From NCBI RefSeq assembly GCF_003410055.1, contig NZ_QUZK01000014.1:62001-126000 (forward strand): DNA of 64,000 nucleotides. The letters are read 5' to 3'. Origin of the DNA: Wenzhouxiangella sediminis. Lineage in GTDB: Bacteria; Pseudomonadota; Gammaproteobacteria; Xanthomonadales; Wenzhouxiangellaceae. The position numbers were made by a program, and so were the translations under genes. Each line of letters begins with the position of its first letter. The stretch's first letter is position 1. Positions 21,978 to 31,962 of the stretch are shown piece after piece. Below the pieces are notes generated by a model that saw only the letters and a list, made by a program, of their open reading frames with translations, made no database searches and was not told the DNA's origin.

Positions 21978-23094
21978 CGGCGCTTTCCATCATGGTCACG
22001 AATTGGGCGAAAAGCGGCCGCAGGTCGTGCGGCCCCGGGCTGGCCTCGGGGTGGCCCTGAAAGCTAATCGCGGGCTTGCCGGCAATGCGGATGCCTTGCA
22101 GGGTGCCGTCGAACAGCGAGCGATGGGTCGGGATGACCGTCTCCGGCAGGCTCGACTCATCCACCGCGAAGCCGTGATTCTGGCTGGTGATGAGAACCTG
22201 GCCGGTGGCGAGATCCTTGACCGGGTGGTTCGCGCCGTGGTGGCCGAACTTCATCTTGACCGTCCTGGCGCCGCCACCGAGCGCCAGCAGCTGGTGCCCA
22301 AGGCAGATACCGAAGGTCGGCAGCCCCTTGTCGAGCAGGCCGCGAATGGCTTCGATGGCGTAATCGCAGGGCTCGGGGTCACCGGGGCCGTTCGAGAGCA
22401 TCACGCCGTCCGGGTTCATCGCCAGCACCTCGTCGAGCGCCGTCCGGGCCGGCACGACGGTCAGGCGACAACCGGCGTCGACCAGCAGGCGCAGGATATT
22501 GCGCTTGACGCCGTAGTCGTAACAGACGACGTGAAAGCGACCTTCCCCGCGGCGGAACTCGCCCGCCTCCAGGTCCCAGCTGCCCTCGTTCCACTCGTAG
22601 GCGCGATCGACCGTCACCGTGCTGGCCAGGTCCTGCCCGCTCATCGGGGCGCATTCCTTCGCGCGACGGACGGCCTCCTCGGCATCGACGGTTTCGCCGA
22701 CCAGCAGGCAACCGTTCTGGGCACCCTTGTCGCGCAGGCGGATGGTCAGGGCGCGCGTATCGATCCCGGCGATGCCCGAGGCATCGTTGTCGTGCATCCA
22801 GTCCGACAGGGACTGCGTCGCGCGCCAGTTGCTGTGGCGCCTGGGATAATTGCGGACGATGAGCCCGGCGGCGTGGATCCGGTCGGCTTCCACGTCCTGC
22901 GGGTTGACGCCGGTATTGCCGACGTGGGATGCGGTCAGCGTGACGAGCTGCCCCGCGTAGCTGGGATCGGTGAGTATCTCCTGGTAGCCGGTCATGGCGG
23001 TGTTGAACACCACCTCGCCGACCCGCGCGCCCGGCGCGCCGATACCCCGCCCGGAAAACGTCGTGCCGTCTTCCAGCGCCAGAATTGCCTGCAT
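21970..23094 (-). CDS. carA: Carbamoyl-phosphate synthase small (glutaminase) subunit
   Basis: Hydrolyses glutamine and channels ammonia to CarB. ATG at 23094 gives 374 residues and is preceded by a strong SD (GGAGG, 7 bases upstream); a longer upstream frame to 23382 is GC-rich non-coding sequence. The class I amidotransferase triad is visible: the nucleophile in [10 protein letters not shown], and His and Glu in [11 protein letters not shown]. The N-terminal CPSase domain has [13 protein letters not shown]-type sequence ([16 protein letters not shown]). First gene of carA-carB-greA. Confidence 0.97.
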
Positions 23095-23255
23095 TGAGAA
23101 ACCTCCGGGTACACAAAGCGGGCCTAGCCGCTGGTGGGCCACGCCCGCTTGTCGCTTGCCGAACCAACCGCTCGGCGTCCGGACGAATATTCTAAACGAA
23201 GCGGCCCGGGCAGGCCAGAAAAACCCGCCGCCGACGCGCGCGGGATGGCTCCGAA

Positions 23256-23750
23256 TCAGGCTTCGGGCGCTGCAGCCGCGATCGGCGCGGGAAAATCGCC
23301 GGCCGGGCGCATGGTTTCCGCGCCGTGCCCCTGGGCGATGAGATAGTCCACCCATTTCAGCAGCGCCCGGTTGAGCCGCCAACTGCGCGCGACCAGGCTG
23401 TTGATCGCCAGATCCGGTCCGGCAAAGCGCTGGATCCCTTGCTGGGGACTGAACGCCGTGGCCTCGGCCATGGCGGCATCATGGTAGATGCGCACGTGGG
23501 CGTTGGGGTTGTGCGAGCGCTCCGCGCCGATGATGTAGGACAGGCGCACGAAGGTCGTGTAGGGGTGACGCTCGATGACTTCCAGGTAGAGCTCGGGCCC
23601 GGAACCCAGCTGCGAGACGAGATGGTCGGTCTCGGCCAGCGCATCCGGCAACAGGACGTTGAGCGCGCGGTACAGCGCACTGTGCAGTTCCGGAAGCCGC
23701 CGCGCCAGAATCCGGCTCGAAGGCTGAAGTTGACGGGTCGTTGTGAGCAT
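23256..23750 (-). CDS. DUF1249 family protein (YqiB-like)
   Basis: Conserved protein of unknown function, 164 residues from ATG 23750 (an in-frame ATG at 23768 is also possible but extends past the usual N-terminus). The DUF1249 core is clear: [22 protein letters not shown] and [13 protein letters not shown], followed by [17 protein letters not shown]. In E. coli the homologue sits near the nudF/cpdA genes. Here it stands alone, 161 bp upstream of carA on the same strand, and a repeat island follows its 5' side. Confidence 0.9.
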   Translation of the reverse strand: MLTTTRQLQPSSRILARRLPELHSALYRALNVLLPDALAETDHLVSQLGSGPELYLEVIERHPYTTFVRLSYIIGAERSHNPNAHVRIYHDAAMAEATAFSPQQGIQRFAGPDLAINSLVARSWRLNRALLKWVDYLIAQGHGAETMRPAGDFPAPIAAAAPEA

Positions 23751-23807
23751 GGCCGGCGAGAATATCACACCGGCAGAAAACTGCCACCCCCTCCGGAAAA
23801 CCCAAGC

Positions 23808-23873
23808 ACGAAATTCGAAATTTCAAATACGAAACAGGTTCGTAAGAACGGAATTTCGAATGATCCAAACGAT
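23808..23873. repeat. Intergenic quasi-palindromic island 2 (AAATTCGAAATT words)
   Basis: AT-rich stretch unlike its GC-rich surroundings, made of repeated ACGAAATT, TTCGAAATT and GGAATTTCGAATG words that can pair with one another. It abuts the 3' end of ppsR (stop 23874). The same word family occurs in island 7 at 62655-62723. Confidence 0.65.
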
Positions 23874-24692
23874 TCAGCGCATTTCGCGATTGAGGCCCAG
23901 TTCCAGGAGAATGCGGCTGGCCAGCTCCTCCACCGAGGTCTCGGTCGACGACAGCATGGAAATACCTTCGGCGCGAAGCATGGCCTCGGCGGCCTCGACT
24001 TCGTAGCGGCACTGCTTGAGCGAGGCGTAGCGGCTGCCGGGCCGGCGAGCCTCACGGATCTGCGCCAGCCGCTCGGGGTCGATGCTCAGACCGAACAGCT
24101 TGTGCTTGTGCTCGCGAAGGAACGCGGGCAGGCGCGGCTGCTCCAGGTCTTCCTCGGTCAGCGGATAGTTGGCCGCTTTCACCCCGAAATGCAGGGCCAT
24201 GTAGAGGCAGGTGGGCGTCTTGCCCGAGCGAGAGACACCGACCAGGACGACTTCGGCCGCATCCAGGCGCTTGGAAATACCGTCGTCGTGGGTCAGGGCG
24301 TAGTTGGTTGCCTCCATCCGGTCTTCGTAGCCCTTGCTGTCGCCCATGCCGTGCGCCTGGCCGACGCGCGGCGACCGCGGCACGCCGAGGGCTTCTTCGA
24401 GGCGCTCCATGAAGGTCCCGAACATGTCGAAGAGATGCCCGTTGGATTGCTCGAGAATCCCGCTGACCTCCGGATCGACGATGGTGCTGAAAATGAGCGG
24501 CCCCTCGCCCTCGTCGGCTTCGGAGGCCCGGTCGATCAGGGAGACGGCGTCGCGCGCCTTGCTCGGGGTGTCGACGAACGGCAGGCGAACCTGGCGGAAT
24601 TCCACGTTGGAAAACTGGGTCATCAGGCTGTGGCCGAAAGTCTCGGCCGTGATCGCGGTGCCGTCGGAAATGAAAAATACCGTTCTTCGCAT
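23874..24692 (-). CDS. ppsR: PEP synthetase regulatory protein (bifunctional kinase/pyrophosphorylase)
   Basis: DUF299-family enzyme that inactivates PEP synthase by ADP-dependent phosphorylation and reactivates it by Pi-dependent dephosphorylation. ATG at 24692 gives 272 residues starting MRRTVFFISDGTAITAETFGHSL, as in the family; 13 further upstream codons are open. The nucleotide-binding P-loop GVSRSGKTPTCLYMA is at about residues 151-165. It is divergent from its target ppsA with a 59-bp shared upstream region, the usual arrangement. Confidence 0.96.
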   Translation of the reverse strand: MRRTVFFISDGTAITAETFGHSLMTQFSNVEFRQVRLPFVDTPSKARDAVSLIDRASEADEGEGPLIFSTIVDPEVSGILEQSNGHLFDMFGTFMERLEEALGVPRSPRVGQAHGMGDSKGYEDRMEATNYALTHDDGISKRLDAAEVVLVGVSRSGKTPTCLYMALHFGVKAANYPLTEEDLEQPRLPAFLREHKHKLFGLSIDPERLAQIREARRPGSRYASLKQCRYEVEAAEAMLRAEGISMLSSTETSVEELASRILLELGLNREMR

Positions 24693-24751
24693 AAGTTTCC
24701 AGGCGGTTACAATAAGCAGCTGATTCAACACTGCCGCTTTGGGGAGTTCGA
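24693..24751. promoter_or_regulatory. Shared ppsR/ppsA divergent promoter region
   Basis: Only 59 bases separate the two start codons, so both promoters must lie here or overlap the genes. The ppsA SD is GGGGAG at 24741-24746. No clear -35/-10 pairs could be assigned by eye. Confidence 0.5.
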
Positions 24752-27115
24752 GTGTCCGAGTATATCCTTTGGCTCGATGAGCTTGGTATGGGCGACCTGG
24801 AAAAGGTCGGTGGCAAGAATGCGTCGCTGGGTGAAATGATCACCCACCTGAAGGATCTCGGGGTCAACGTACCCGGCGGATTCGCGACCACGGCCGAGGC
24901 GTTCCGCAATTTCCTCGAACAGTCCGGGCTGGCCGAGCGCATCGGCAAGGCCCTCGACGAACTCGATGCCGACGATACCCGCGCGCTGGCGAAGACCGGC
25001 GGCGAGATCCGGCAGTGGATCATGGACACGCCCCTGCCCGATGACCTCGAACAGGCCATCCGCGAGGCCTACGCCAAGATACAGGAACGCTACGGCAAGG
25101 ACCTGGCGGTGGCCGTTCGCTCCTCGGCGACCGCCGAGGACCTGCCGGATGCCTCCTTCGCCGGCCAGCAGGAGACCTTCCTCAACGTCTGCGGCATCGA
25201 GGCGGTGCTCGAGAAGATTCACGCCGTGTTCGCCAGCCTCTACAACGACCGCGCCATCGCCTACCGCGTCCACCAGGGCTTCGCTCACGCCGACGTGGCC
25301 CTGTCGGCCGGGATCCAGCTGATGGTGCGCGCCGGCTCCGGCGCCGCCGGCGTCCTGTTCACGCTCGATACCGAATCCGGCTACCGCGATGTGGTCTTCA
25401 TCACCTCCAGCTACGGCCTGGGTGAGTCGGTTGTCCAGGGTGCCGTCAACCCCGACGAGTTCTACCTGTTCAAGCCCAACCTGCGCGCCGACAAGCCCGC
25501 CGTGTTGCGCCGCACGATCGGCACCAAGGCCACGCGCATGATCTACGGCGACGGCGAATCCGGCGGCGTGCACACCGAGGACACGCCGGAGGCGGAGCGC
25601 CAGCGGTTCTCGATCAGCGATGCCGAGGCGACCGAGCTGGCGAAAATGGCGCTGACCATCGAGGACCACTACGGACGCCCGATGGACGTCGAATGGGGCA
25701 AGGACGGGGAAACCGGGGAACTTTTCATCCTCCAGGCCCGCCCGGAGACGGTCAAGAGCCGCGCGGGGCAGACCATGGAGCGGTTCAAGCTCGAATCCAC
25801 CGGGCAGGTGCTGGCCGAAGGCCGTGCGATCGGCCAGCGCATCGGCCAGGGCAAGGCCCGGGTGATCGAATCGCTCGAACAGATTCACGAAGTCGAGGAA
25901 GGTGACGTCCTGATCACCGACATGACCGATCCCGACTGGGAGCCCGTGATGAAGCGCGCCGCGGCCATCGTCACCAACCGGGGCGGAAGGACCTGCCATG
26001 CCGCCATCATCGCGCGAGAACTCGGCATCCCGGCCGTGGTCGGCTGCGGCGACGCCACCGAGCGTGTTCCGCACGCCTCCGAGGTCACGGTCTCCTGCAG
26101 CGAAGGCGACACCGGCCGCATCTACGAGGGGCAGCTCGAGTTCAGCGTCAGCGAGGACTCGCTCGACGACATGCCCGAGGCCCCGCTCAAGATCATGATG
26201 AACGTCGCCAATCCGGACCGGGCCTTCGACTTCGCCCTGATCCCGAACCACGGCATCGGCCTGGCGCGCCTGGAGTTCATCATCAATCGGATGATCGGCA
26301 TTCATCCACTGGCCCTGCTCGACTACGACGGCCAGAGCGACGAGGTCCGGGCCGAAATCGACCGGCGCACCGCCGGATACGACGATCCGGTCAGCTTCTA
26401 CGTCGACAAACTTGCCGAGGGCATCGCCACGATTGCCGCACCTTTCGGACCCAACCCCGTCATCGTGCGCCTGTCGGACTTCAAGTCCAACGAATACGCC
26501 AACCTGATCGGCGGCGATCGTTACGAGCCCGACGAGGAGAACCCGATGATCGGCTGGCGCGGCGCTTCACGCTACGTCGACGAGAATTTCCAGCCGGCGT
26601 TCGAGCTCGAATGTCGCGCCATGAAGAAAGTGCGCGAGGAGATGGGCCTGGATCACGTTTGGGCCATGGTGCCCTTCGTGCGCACTGTTGGCGAAGCGTC
26701 GGATGTCGTAGCCGTAATGGACAAGTTCGGCCTAAAGCGCGGCGAGAACGGCCTGAAGATCATCATGATGTGCGAATTGCCGTCCAACGCCCTCAACGCC
26801 GAAGCCTTCCTGGACTATTTCGACGGCTTCTCGATCGGCTCCAACGACATGACCCAGCTCACCCTGGGCCTGGACCGCGACTCCGGCCTGGTCGCCCACC
26901 GATTCGACGAACGCGACCCCGCGGTCAAGGCGATGCTGGCGATGGCCATCGAGGCCTGCCGCAAGCAGGGCAAGTACATCGGGATCTGCGGCCAGGGGCC
27001 TTCGGACTATCCGGACCTGGCCGAGTGGCTGATGGACCAGGGTATCGAGAGCATGTCGCTCAACCCCGACACGGTGGTCGACACCTGGCGCAAGCTGGCC
27101 GCACACCGGCGTTAG
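24752..27115 (+). CDS. ppsA: Phosphoenolpyruvate synthase
   Basis: Makes PEP, AMP and Pi from pyruvate and ATP for gluconeogenesis. The 787-residue protein starts at GTG 24752 after a GGGGAG SD. Domains in order: N-terminal ATP-grasp ([25 protein letters not shown]), the mobile phosphohistidine domain with H416 in [14 protein letters not shown], and the C-terminal TIM barrel with the catalytic Cys in the segment [20 protein letters not shown]. The stop codon TAG is itself the start of the repeat island at 27111. Regulated by PpsR, encoded divergently. Confidence 0.98.
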   Translation: MSEYILWLDELGMGDLEKVGGKNASLGEMITHLKDLGVNVPGGFATTAEAFRNFLEQSGLAERIGKALDELDADDTRALAKTGGEIRQWIMDTPLPDDLEQAIREAYAKIQERYGKDLAVAVRSSATAEDLPDASFAGQQETFLNVCGIEAVLEKIHAVFASLYNDRAIAYRVHQGFAHADVALSAGIQLMVRAGSGAAGVLFTLDTESGYRDVVFITSSYGLGESVVQGAVNPDEFYLFKPNLRADKPAVLRRTIGTKATRMIYGDGESGGVHTEDTPEAERQRFSISDAEATELAKMALTIEDHYGRPMDVEWGKDGETGELFILQARPETVKSRAGQTMERFKLESTGQVLAEGRAIGQRIGQGKARVIESLEQIHEVEEGDVLITDMTDPDWEPVMKRAAAIVTNRGGRTCHAAIIARELGIPAVVGCGDATERVPHASEVTVSCSEGDTGRIYEGQLEFSVSEDSLDDMPEAPLKIMMNVANPDRAFDFALIPNHGIGLARLEFIINRMIGIHPLALLDYDGQSDEVRAEIDRRTAGYDDPVSFYVDKLAEGIATIAAPFGPNPVIVRLSDFKSNEYANLIGGDRYEPDEENPMIGWRGASRYVDENFQPAFELECRAMKKVREEMGLDHVWAMVPFVRTVGEASDVVAVMDKFGLKRGENGLKIIMMCELPSNALNAEAFLDYFDGFSIGSNDMTQLTLGLDRDSGLVAHRFDERDPAVKAMLAMAIEACRKQGKYIGICGQGPSDYPDLAEWLMDQGIESMSLNPDTVVDTWRKLAAHRR

Positions 27116-27263
27116 CTGGTTAGCTGGTTAGCTGGTTGGCTGGTTGGCTGGTTGGCTGGTTAAGCAATCGTCACGGCTGGCGACGATTCTGTCACGACGA
27201 AGTCGTCCCGCGTTGTTGGCAGTTTCCGAACCAGCAAACGAGCGAACGAGCTAACCAGCCAAC
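27111..27263. repeat. Intergenic inverted quasi-tandem island 3 (GTTAGCTG/GTTGGCTG words)
   Basis: Six exact-length 8-bp units run from 27111 to 27158 (three GTTAGCTG then three GTTGGCTG), overlapping the ppsA stop codon. About 70 bases later, 27229-27263 carries the reverse complement words (AACCAGCAAACGAGCGAACG, then CTAACCAGCC). The island fills the gap between convergent ppsA and orn. Confidence 0.8.
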
Positions 27264-27264
27264 T

Positions 27265-27813
27265 TCAAGGGCCACCGAGCTCGCCCATGAAGCGGCGGTA
27301 GTAGCGGAGCTCGTCGACCGAATCCCTGATATCCTCCAACGCCTGGTGGCTGGAGTCCTTGCTGAATCCCTTGGCCACCTCGGGCGCCCAGCGCCGTGAG
27401 AGTTCCTTGAGGGTGCTGACATCGAGATTACGGTAGTGAAAGAAGGCTTCGAGATCGGGCATCAGTCGCGCCATGAATCGGCGGTCCTGGCAAATGGAGT
27501 TGCCGCACATCGGCGAGGCGCCGGCGGGAACGTGCTGCTCGAGGAAAGCGATCGTGCGGCGCTCGGCCTCGGCCAGATCGATGTCGGATTCCAGGCAGCG
27601 CCGGACGAGCCCCGACTCGGTATGGGTGCGGGTGTTCCACTCGTCCATTCCCTCGAGAACGGAGCGCGGCGTTGCAATGGCCAGCTCGGGTCCGATGGCG
27701 ACCTCGGTCAGGTCGGCATCGGTCACCAGGGTGGCGATTTCGATGATCGTGTCGGCGGCCGGATCGAGTCCGGTCATCTCCAGGTCGATCCAGATCAGGT
27801 TGTTCTCGTTCAT
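27265..27813 (-). CDS. orn: Oligoribonuclease
   Basis: 3'-5' exoribonuclease that degrades 2-5 nt RNAs, including pGpG from cyclic-di-GMP turnover. The 182-residue protein shows the DEDDh exonuclease motifs: [11 protein letters not shown] (Asp and Glu of Exo I), a central [10 protein letters not shown] block with the Exo II Asp, and [14 protein letters not shown] with the His and Asp of Exo III. It is divergent from rsgA with a 56-bp gap, as in many gammaproteobacteria. Confidence 0.98.
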   Translation of the reverse strand: MNENNLIWIDLEMTGLDPAADTIIEIATLVTDADLTEVAIGPELAIATPRSVLEGMDEWNTRTHTESGLVRRCLESDIDLAEAERRTIAFLEQHVPAGASPMCGNSICQDRRFMARLMPDLEAFFHYRNLDVSTLKELSRRWAPEVAKGFSKDSSHQALEDIRDSVDELRYYRRFMGELGGP

Positions 27814-27869
27814 GCCCGGGCCAGCTGTTGTTTGGCAGGGGCAGCACTATACCAGCAAGCGTGGACCCG

Positions 27870-28742
27870 ATGACCACGGCCCCCGTCCGCATGGTCCAGG
27901 CGCACGGCAATCATGGCGCGGCTGCCGTCGACGGCGAACTGCTGAAAGTCCACTTTCCGCGTCGAATCGAGCGGCCGCTACCCGGCGATCTCGTTCGGCT
28001 CGACTCGGCCGGCACCCTCACGGAAGTACTCGAGCGAAAGAACCTCTTCGGACGCGGCGACGGTCGCGGGCGTTTTCGCCCAATCGCGGCCAATCTCGAT
28101 CGGGCCGTGATCGTGATCGCCCCGGAACCGGCACCCAGCCGCGACCTCCTCCATCGCTACCTCGCCGCCTGCCTGATTCGCAATATCGAACCCTTGATCG
28201 TTGTGAACAAGTCGGACCTGCCGCAACCGTCGCAGCCGCCCTTCACCGAGCTCGGAGAGCTGGCGGGGATGGGTTTCGCCGTCATCGGAACCCGCTGCCG
28301 GCCGGAGCCCGACACCGAAGAACTCCAGGGGCTTGTGGCCGTCGGCGTCACGCTTTTCGCCGGTCAGTCCGGCGTCGGAAAATCCTCGCTGCTCAACGCC
28401 CTTGTGCCCGACCTGGAGGCCCAGACCGGCAAGCTCTCCCACGTCACCGGCAAGGGCACGCACACGACCACCACGGCGACAGCACACCGCTACGGCGATG
28501 AAGCCTGGCTGATCGACACACCCGGCGTTTGGGAGTACGGCCTGTGGAAGATGGACGCGGTATCGCTGCAGCGCGGCTTTCCCGAGTTCTCCGAGCACGC
28601 GGCTCGCTGCAAGTTTCGCGACTGCCGGCACGACTCGGAGCCGGGCTGCGCCGTCGTCGCCGCGGTCGAAGCCGGCAACCTGCCCGCCTTCCGCCACCAG
28701 GCCTGGCTGCGACTGCTGGCCGAGCAGGAGCGCTTTCGCTAG
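27870..28742 (+). CDS. rsgA: Ribosome small-subunit GTPase RsgA
   Basis: Circularly permuted GTPase that checks late 30S maturation. ATG at 27870 gives 290 residues; an in-frame ATG at 27828 is only 14 bases from the orn start and less likely. The order of G motifs is permuted: NKSD (G4), then GQSGVGKSSLLNAL (G1), TTTATAHRY (G2) and IDTPGV (G3). An N-terminal OB fold precedes them, and a C-terminal zinc knuckle CKFRDCRHDSEPGC follows. Confidence 0.97.
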   Translation: MTTAPVRMVQAHGNHGAAAVDGELLKVHFPRRIERPLPGDLVRLDSAGTLTEVLERKNLFGRGDGRGRFRPIAANLDRAVIVIAPEPAPSRDLLHRYLAACLIRNIEPLIVVNKSDLPQPSQPPFTELGELAGMGFAVIGTRCRPEPDTEELQGLVAVGVTLFAGQSGVGKSSLLNALVPDLEAQTGKLSHVTGKGTHTTTTATAHRYGDEAWLIDTPGVWEYGLWKMDAVSLQRGFPEFSEHAARCKFRDCRHDSEPGCAVVAAVEAGNLPAFRHQAWLRLLAEQERFR

Positions 28743-28770
28743 CGGTGGGGGTTCAGACGGCTCGTCAGGT

Positions 28771-28941
28771 CTCTCGCGAAGGCGCAACGGCGCAAAGTTC
28801 GCCAGGAAAGAAAGCAAAGAATGAAGATTGGATGTTCTTTGAGTAACGCTCTAGAGTCAGCTGACTCCAAAGAGCATCTCAAAGGAATCATTCTTGTTCC
28901 TTTGCCTTTGCGTCCTTGGCGCCCTTGCGCCTTTGCGAGAA
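28771..28941. repeat. Intergenic inverted island 4 (GGCGCAA/TTGCGCC words) with central hairpin
   Basis: Left arm 28771-28822 (CTCTCGCGAAGGCGCAACGG and following) faces right arm 28897-28941, which contains CGCCCTTGCGCCTTTGCGAG, its near reverse complement. Between them is a second hairpin: CTTTGAG and GCTCT pair with AGAGC and CTCAAAG around a perfect 14-base palindrome GAGTCAGCTGACTC (28854-28867). It fills the gap between convergent rsgA and the SDR gene. Confidence 0.75.
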
Positions 28942-28959
28942 AAAACCAGGCCCGAATAC

Positions 28960-29628
28960 CTACCAGGGCAGGGTCTCGCCGTTGGCGTGGCGGAAGCTGC
29001 CGGTCGTCTCCATGCTCAGCTCGTCGATGCGCTCGACCAGGCCGGCGGCGGCCTCGGCGGGCTCGACATCGCCGCGGCCGCCGGTCATGTCGGTTCGCAC
29101 GAATCCGGGATGCAGGAGGCCCACGGCGATCTCACGGTCCTTGAGTTCGTGGGCCAGGTTCATGCCGGCCATGTTCGCGGCCGCCTTGGATAGGCGATAA
29201 CCCCAGGCACCGCCGGATCCGTTGTCGGCGATCGAGCCCACCCGCGAGGAGATGATCACGACCTTGCCGCCGTTGATCAGGTGGTTGATCAGGGCATGCG
29301 TCACCCGCAGGGGGGCGAGCGCGTTGACCTCGTACTGTGCGCGCCAGTTGTCGAGCTCGTCCTCGATGTTCTCGAGGGTGGACGGAATCAGCACGCCGGC
29401 ATTGTTGACCAGCAGGTCGATGCGGCGGCCCGACAGCCGGTCGGCCAGCTCACGCAGGCTGTCGCGGTCGGTAATGTCGATACCTTCCTCGACCTGGACC
29501 TCCAGGGCCTTGAGGGCCGGTGAGGCCTTGCGGCACACCGCGATGACGCGGTAGCCGCGGTCCACGAGCTGACGGGCGAGCTCGAGCCCGATACCTCGAT
29601 TGGCGCCAGTAATCACTGCTGTTTTCAT
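28960..29628 (-). CDS. Short-chain dehydrogenase/reductase family protein
   Basis: NAD(P)-dependent oxidoreductase of the classical SDR type, 222 residues, substrate unknown. The cofactor motif TGANRGIG is at residues 7-14, NNAG at about 75, the catalytic Ser in SSRVGS and the YxxxK pair in YRLSKAA. A short C-terminus ends after FRHANGETLPW, as in csgA/sniffer-like SDRs. It is divergent from the small exported protein gene at 29731 and is followed by repeat island 4. Confidence 0.92.
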   Translation of the reverse strand: MKTAVITGANRGIGLELARQLVDRGYRVIAVCRKASPALKALEVQVEEGIDITDRDSLRELADRLSGRRIDLLVNNAGVLIPSTLENIEDELDNWRAQYEVNALAPLRVTHALINHLINGGKVVIISSRVGSIADNGSGGAWGYRLSKAAANMAGMNLAHELKDREIAVGLLHPGFVRTDMTGGRGDVEPAEAAAGLVERIDELSMETTGSFRHANGETLPW

Positions 29629-29730
29629 GATTGGGAGAATCCGCTTTGAGTTCCCGGCTTATGCTACTATTTTTGCACTGACTTGCCGTGCCAATCACGA
29701 CAAGCCGAGGGTACAACCAGAGGAACTGCC

Positions 29731-30054
29731 ATGATGCGCAACACAGTGGGCAAGCTGGTTTGGGGGGCGGCTTTGAGCACAATGATGGGGGTCGCCGTGG
29801 CCGGCGACGTATTGCTGATCGAAAAGGTCGAGGAGCGCATGATGCGCGACTTGCCCCGGAACGGTCTCACCCAGCAACAGGTCGAAGAAAGATACGGCGA
29901 ACCGAACAGCAAACACGCGCCCGTCGGCGATCCCCCGATCACTCGCTGGATCTACGACGACTTCAACGTCTATTTCGAGTACGACCTGGTCATCGAAAGC
30001 GTCCTCCACCACGACGCCATCATGCGCGAGGTAGAGGCCCGGAGCGAACCCTGA
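29731..30054 (+). CDS. Small exported protein of unknown function
   Basis: 107 residues from ATG 29731, preceded by an AGAGGAA SD; a second ATG follows immediately at 29734. The N-terminus is a signal peptide (LVWGAALSTMMGVAVA, then GDVLLIEKV). The mature part has the pattern LTQQQVEERYGEP...PPITRWIYDDFNVYFEYDLVI, resembling the outer-membrane-assembly SmpA/OmlA fold, in which a short helix is followed by strands. It lacks a lipobox cysteine. It is 3 bp upstream of aguA on the same strand, so it is probably cotranscribed, although its relation to putrescine synthesis is unclear. Confidence 0.85.
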   Translation: MMRNTVGKLVWGAALSTMMGVAVAGDVLLIEKVEERMMRDLPRNGLTQQQVEERYGEPNSKHAPVGDPPITRWIYDDFNVYFEYDLVIESVLHHDAIMREVEARSEP

Positions 30055-30057
30055 TCC

Positions 30058-31044
30058 ATGTCGCATACCGATTACCGCCTCCCGGCCGAATGGGAGGCAC
30101 AGAGCGCCACCCTGCTCGCCTGGCCGGCCGCCGAATCCGACTGGCGAGGCGTGCTCGACGCCATCAGGGACGAATACCGTCAATTGATAGACGCCGTACG
30201 TAGCTTCCAGCCCGTCGTTCTTCTGGTTCCGCAGGACGAACCCCTGCCCGAAGTCCTCGCCGAAGCCGCCGATCTCCACCCCGTTGCGCTTCGCTACAAC
30301 GACACCTGGTGCCGGGACTACGGTCCGGTCATCATGGTGTTCTCGGGCTACCGCCTGGCCCTGGATTTCCATTTCGACGGATGGGGCGGAAAATACCCGG
30401 CCTCACTCGACAACCGGGTCAACACCCACCTGGCGCGCCACGAACTGTTCGACCGGATGCAGTTCCGCCAGTACCTGTTCGAACTCGAAGGCGGGGCGAT
30501 CGAAAGCGACGGCAGGGGGCGCCTGCTGGTCAACTGGCACTGCCTGCGGGCTCGACACCCCCACCTGACCGAGCGCGAGATCGACTTTGAACTGCACAAC
30601 CTGCTCAACGTCGACAAGGTGCTCGGTATCGACATCGAGCCGATGACGGGTGACGACACGGACGGACACATCGACACGCTGGCCCGCTTCACCGATCACG
30701 ACACGATCGTGTTCCAGACCCAGGGCGAGGACGAGCGAACCGCCCGCCTCCGCGGCCAGCTGGAAACCCTTCGCAACCGCGACGAGAACGAATACCGACT
30801 CGTGGCCCTGCCCTGCCCCGACGACATCGATCCGGGCCTGCCCGCCAGCTACGCGAATTTCCTGTTCGTCAACGACGGCTGCCTGGTACCCGCCTACGGC
30901 AGTCGTCATGACGAGGCGGCCTGCGACATACTCGCCGAGCTGCTTCCCGACCGCCGGATCGTCCAGGTACCGGCCGCCACCATGATCACCCAGTCCGGCG
31001 GACCGCACTGTGCCAGCATGCACATTCCGGCCGCGCTCGGATGA
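30058..31044 (+). CDS. aguA: Agmatine deiminase
   Basis: Hydrolyses agmatine to N-carbamoylputrescine and ammonia; a member of the guanidine-modifying (PPAD) superfamily. The 328-residue protein has the family blocks NDTWCRDYGPV, LEGGAIESDGRG, GDDTDGHIDTLARF with the catalytic His, and the nucleophile C318 in GGPHCASMHIP near the C-terminus. ATG at 30058 overlaps no earlier gene. Its stop overlaps the aguB start by 4 bp, so AguA and AguB form a two-step agmatine-to-putrescine route. Confidence 0.96.
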   Translation: MSHTDYRLPAEWEAQSATLLAWPAAESDWRGVLDAIRDEYRQLIDAVRSFQPVVLLVPQDEPLPEVLAEAADLHPVALRYNDTWCRDYGPVIMVFSGYRLALDFHFDGWGGKYPASLDNRVNTHLARHELFDRMQFRQYLFELEGGAIESDGRGRLLVNWHCLRARHPHLTEREIDFELHNLLNVDKVLGIDIEPMTGDDTDGHIDTLARFTDHDTIVFQTQGEDERTARLRGQLETLRNRDENEYRLVALPCPDDIDPGLPASYANFLFVNDGCLVPAYGSRHDEAACDILAELLPDRRIVQVPAATMITQSGGPHCASMHIPAALG

Positions 31045-31928
31045 GTATGCGTCGCCTCGACATCGCCCTGGTCCAGCACGCCATGGGCCCGGAAGCCGAC
31101 GAAAATCGTGCGGCCACGGCCGATGGAATCGCCCGGGCAGCCGAACTCGGCGCCCAACTGGTGCTGTTGCCGGAACTCCACGCCAGCGAGTATTTCTGCA
31201 AGTATCAGGACCCGGATCTGTTCGACCTGGCCGAGCCGCTCGACGGCCCCACGGCCCGGATGCTCTCGGGTGCCGCGGCCGACCACGGAATCGTCATCGT
31301 GGGCTCGATCTTCGAACACCGTGCCCCGGGCCTGGCGCACAACACGTCGGTGGTCTACGAGCGAGACGGCGAGCTGGCCGGCGTGTATCGCAAGATGCAC
31401 ATCCCCGACGATCCCGGCTACAACGAGAAATTCTATTTCACGCCCGGCGATCTCGGCTTCGAGCCCATCGACACCTCGGTCGGTCGTCTGGGCGTGCTGG
31501 TCTGCTGGGATCAGTGGTATCCCGAAGCCGCCCGCCTGATGACGCTGGCGGGCGCGGAACTTTTGCTCTACCCCACCGCGATCGGTCTCGACCTGGACGA
31601 CGAAGAGCCCGAACAACGGCGCCAGCTCGACGCATGGCGCACGATTCAGCGCTCGCACGCCGTCGCCAATGGTATTCCAATGGCCACCTGCAATCGGGTG
31701 GGCTTCGAACCCGACCGCTCCGGCGGAGAGCGCGAAGCGGAATTCTGGGGCCACAGCTTCGTCGCCGGCCCCCAGGGCGAAGTCCTGGCCGAAGCCGGCA
31801 GCGAGGCCGAGGTGCTTTTCGCCAGCCTGGATCTGGGCCGCTCCGAGCAGGTCCGGCGCCTATGGCCCTTCCTGCGCGACCGCCGCATCGACGCCTACGA
31901 CGACCTCCTCAAGCGCTGGCGGGATTAG
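31041..31928 (+). CDS. aguB: N-carbamoylputrescine amidase
   Basis: Nitrilase-family hydrolase converting N-carbamoylputrescine to putrescine, CO2 and ammonia. The 295-residue protein has the Glu-Lys-Cys triad: Glu in LVLLPELHASEYF, Lys in YRKMHIPDDPGYNEKFYF and C155 in VCWDQWYPEAARL. The start codon overlaps the aguA stop (ATGA). Its end is followed by a non-coding region of 777 bp. Confidence 0.96.
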   Translation: MSMRRLDIALVQHAMGPEADENRAATADGIARAAELGAQLVLLPELHASEYFCKYQDPDLFDLAEPLDGPTARMLSGAAADHGIVIVGSIFEHRAPGLAHNTSVVYERDGELAGVYRKMHIPDDPGYNEKFYFTPGDLGFEPIDTSVGRLGVLVCWDQWYPEAARLMTLAGAELLLYPTAIGLDLDDEEPEQRRQLDAWRTIQRSHAVANGIPMATCNRVGFEPDRSGGEREAEFWGHSFVAGPQGEVLAEAGSEAEVLFASLDLGRSEQVRRLWPFLRDRRIDAYDDLLKRWRD

Positions 31929-31962
31929 ACGGACGTCGGAAGTCAGGAGTCGGCGGGGGCTG

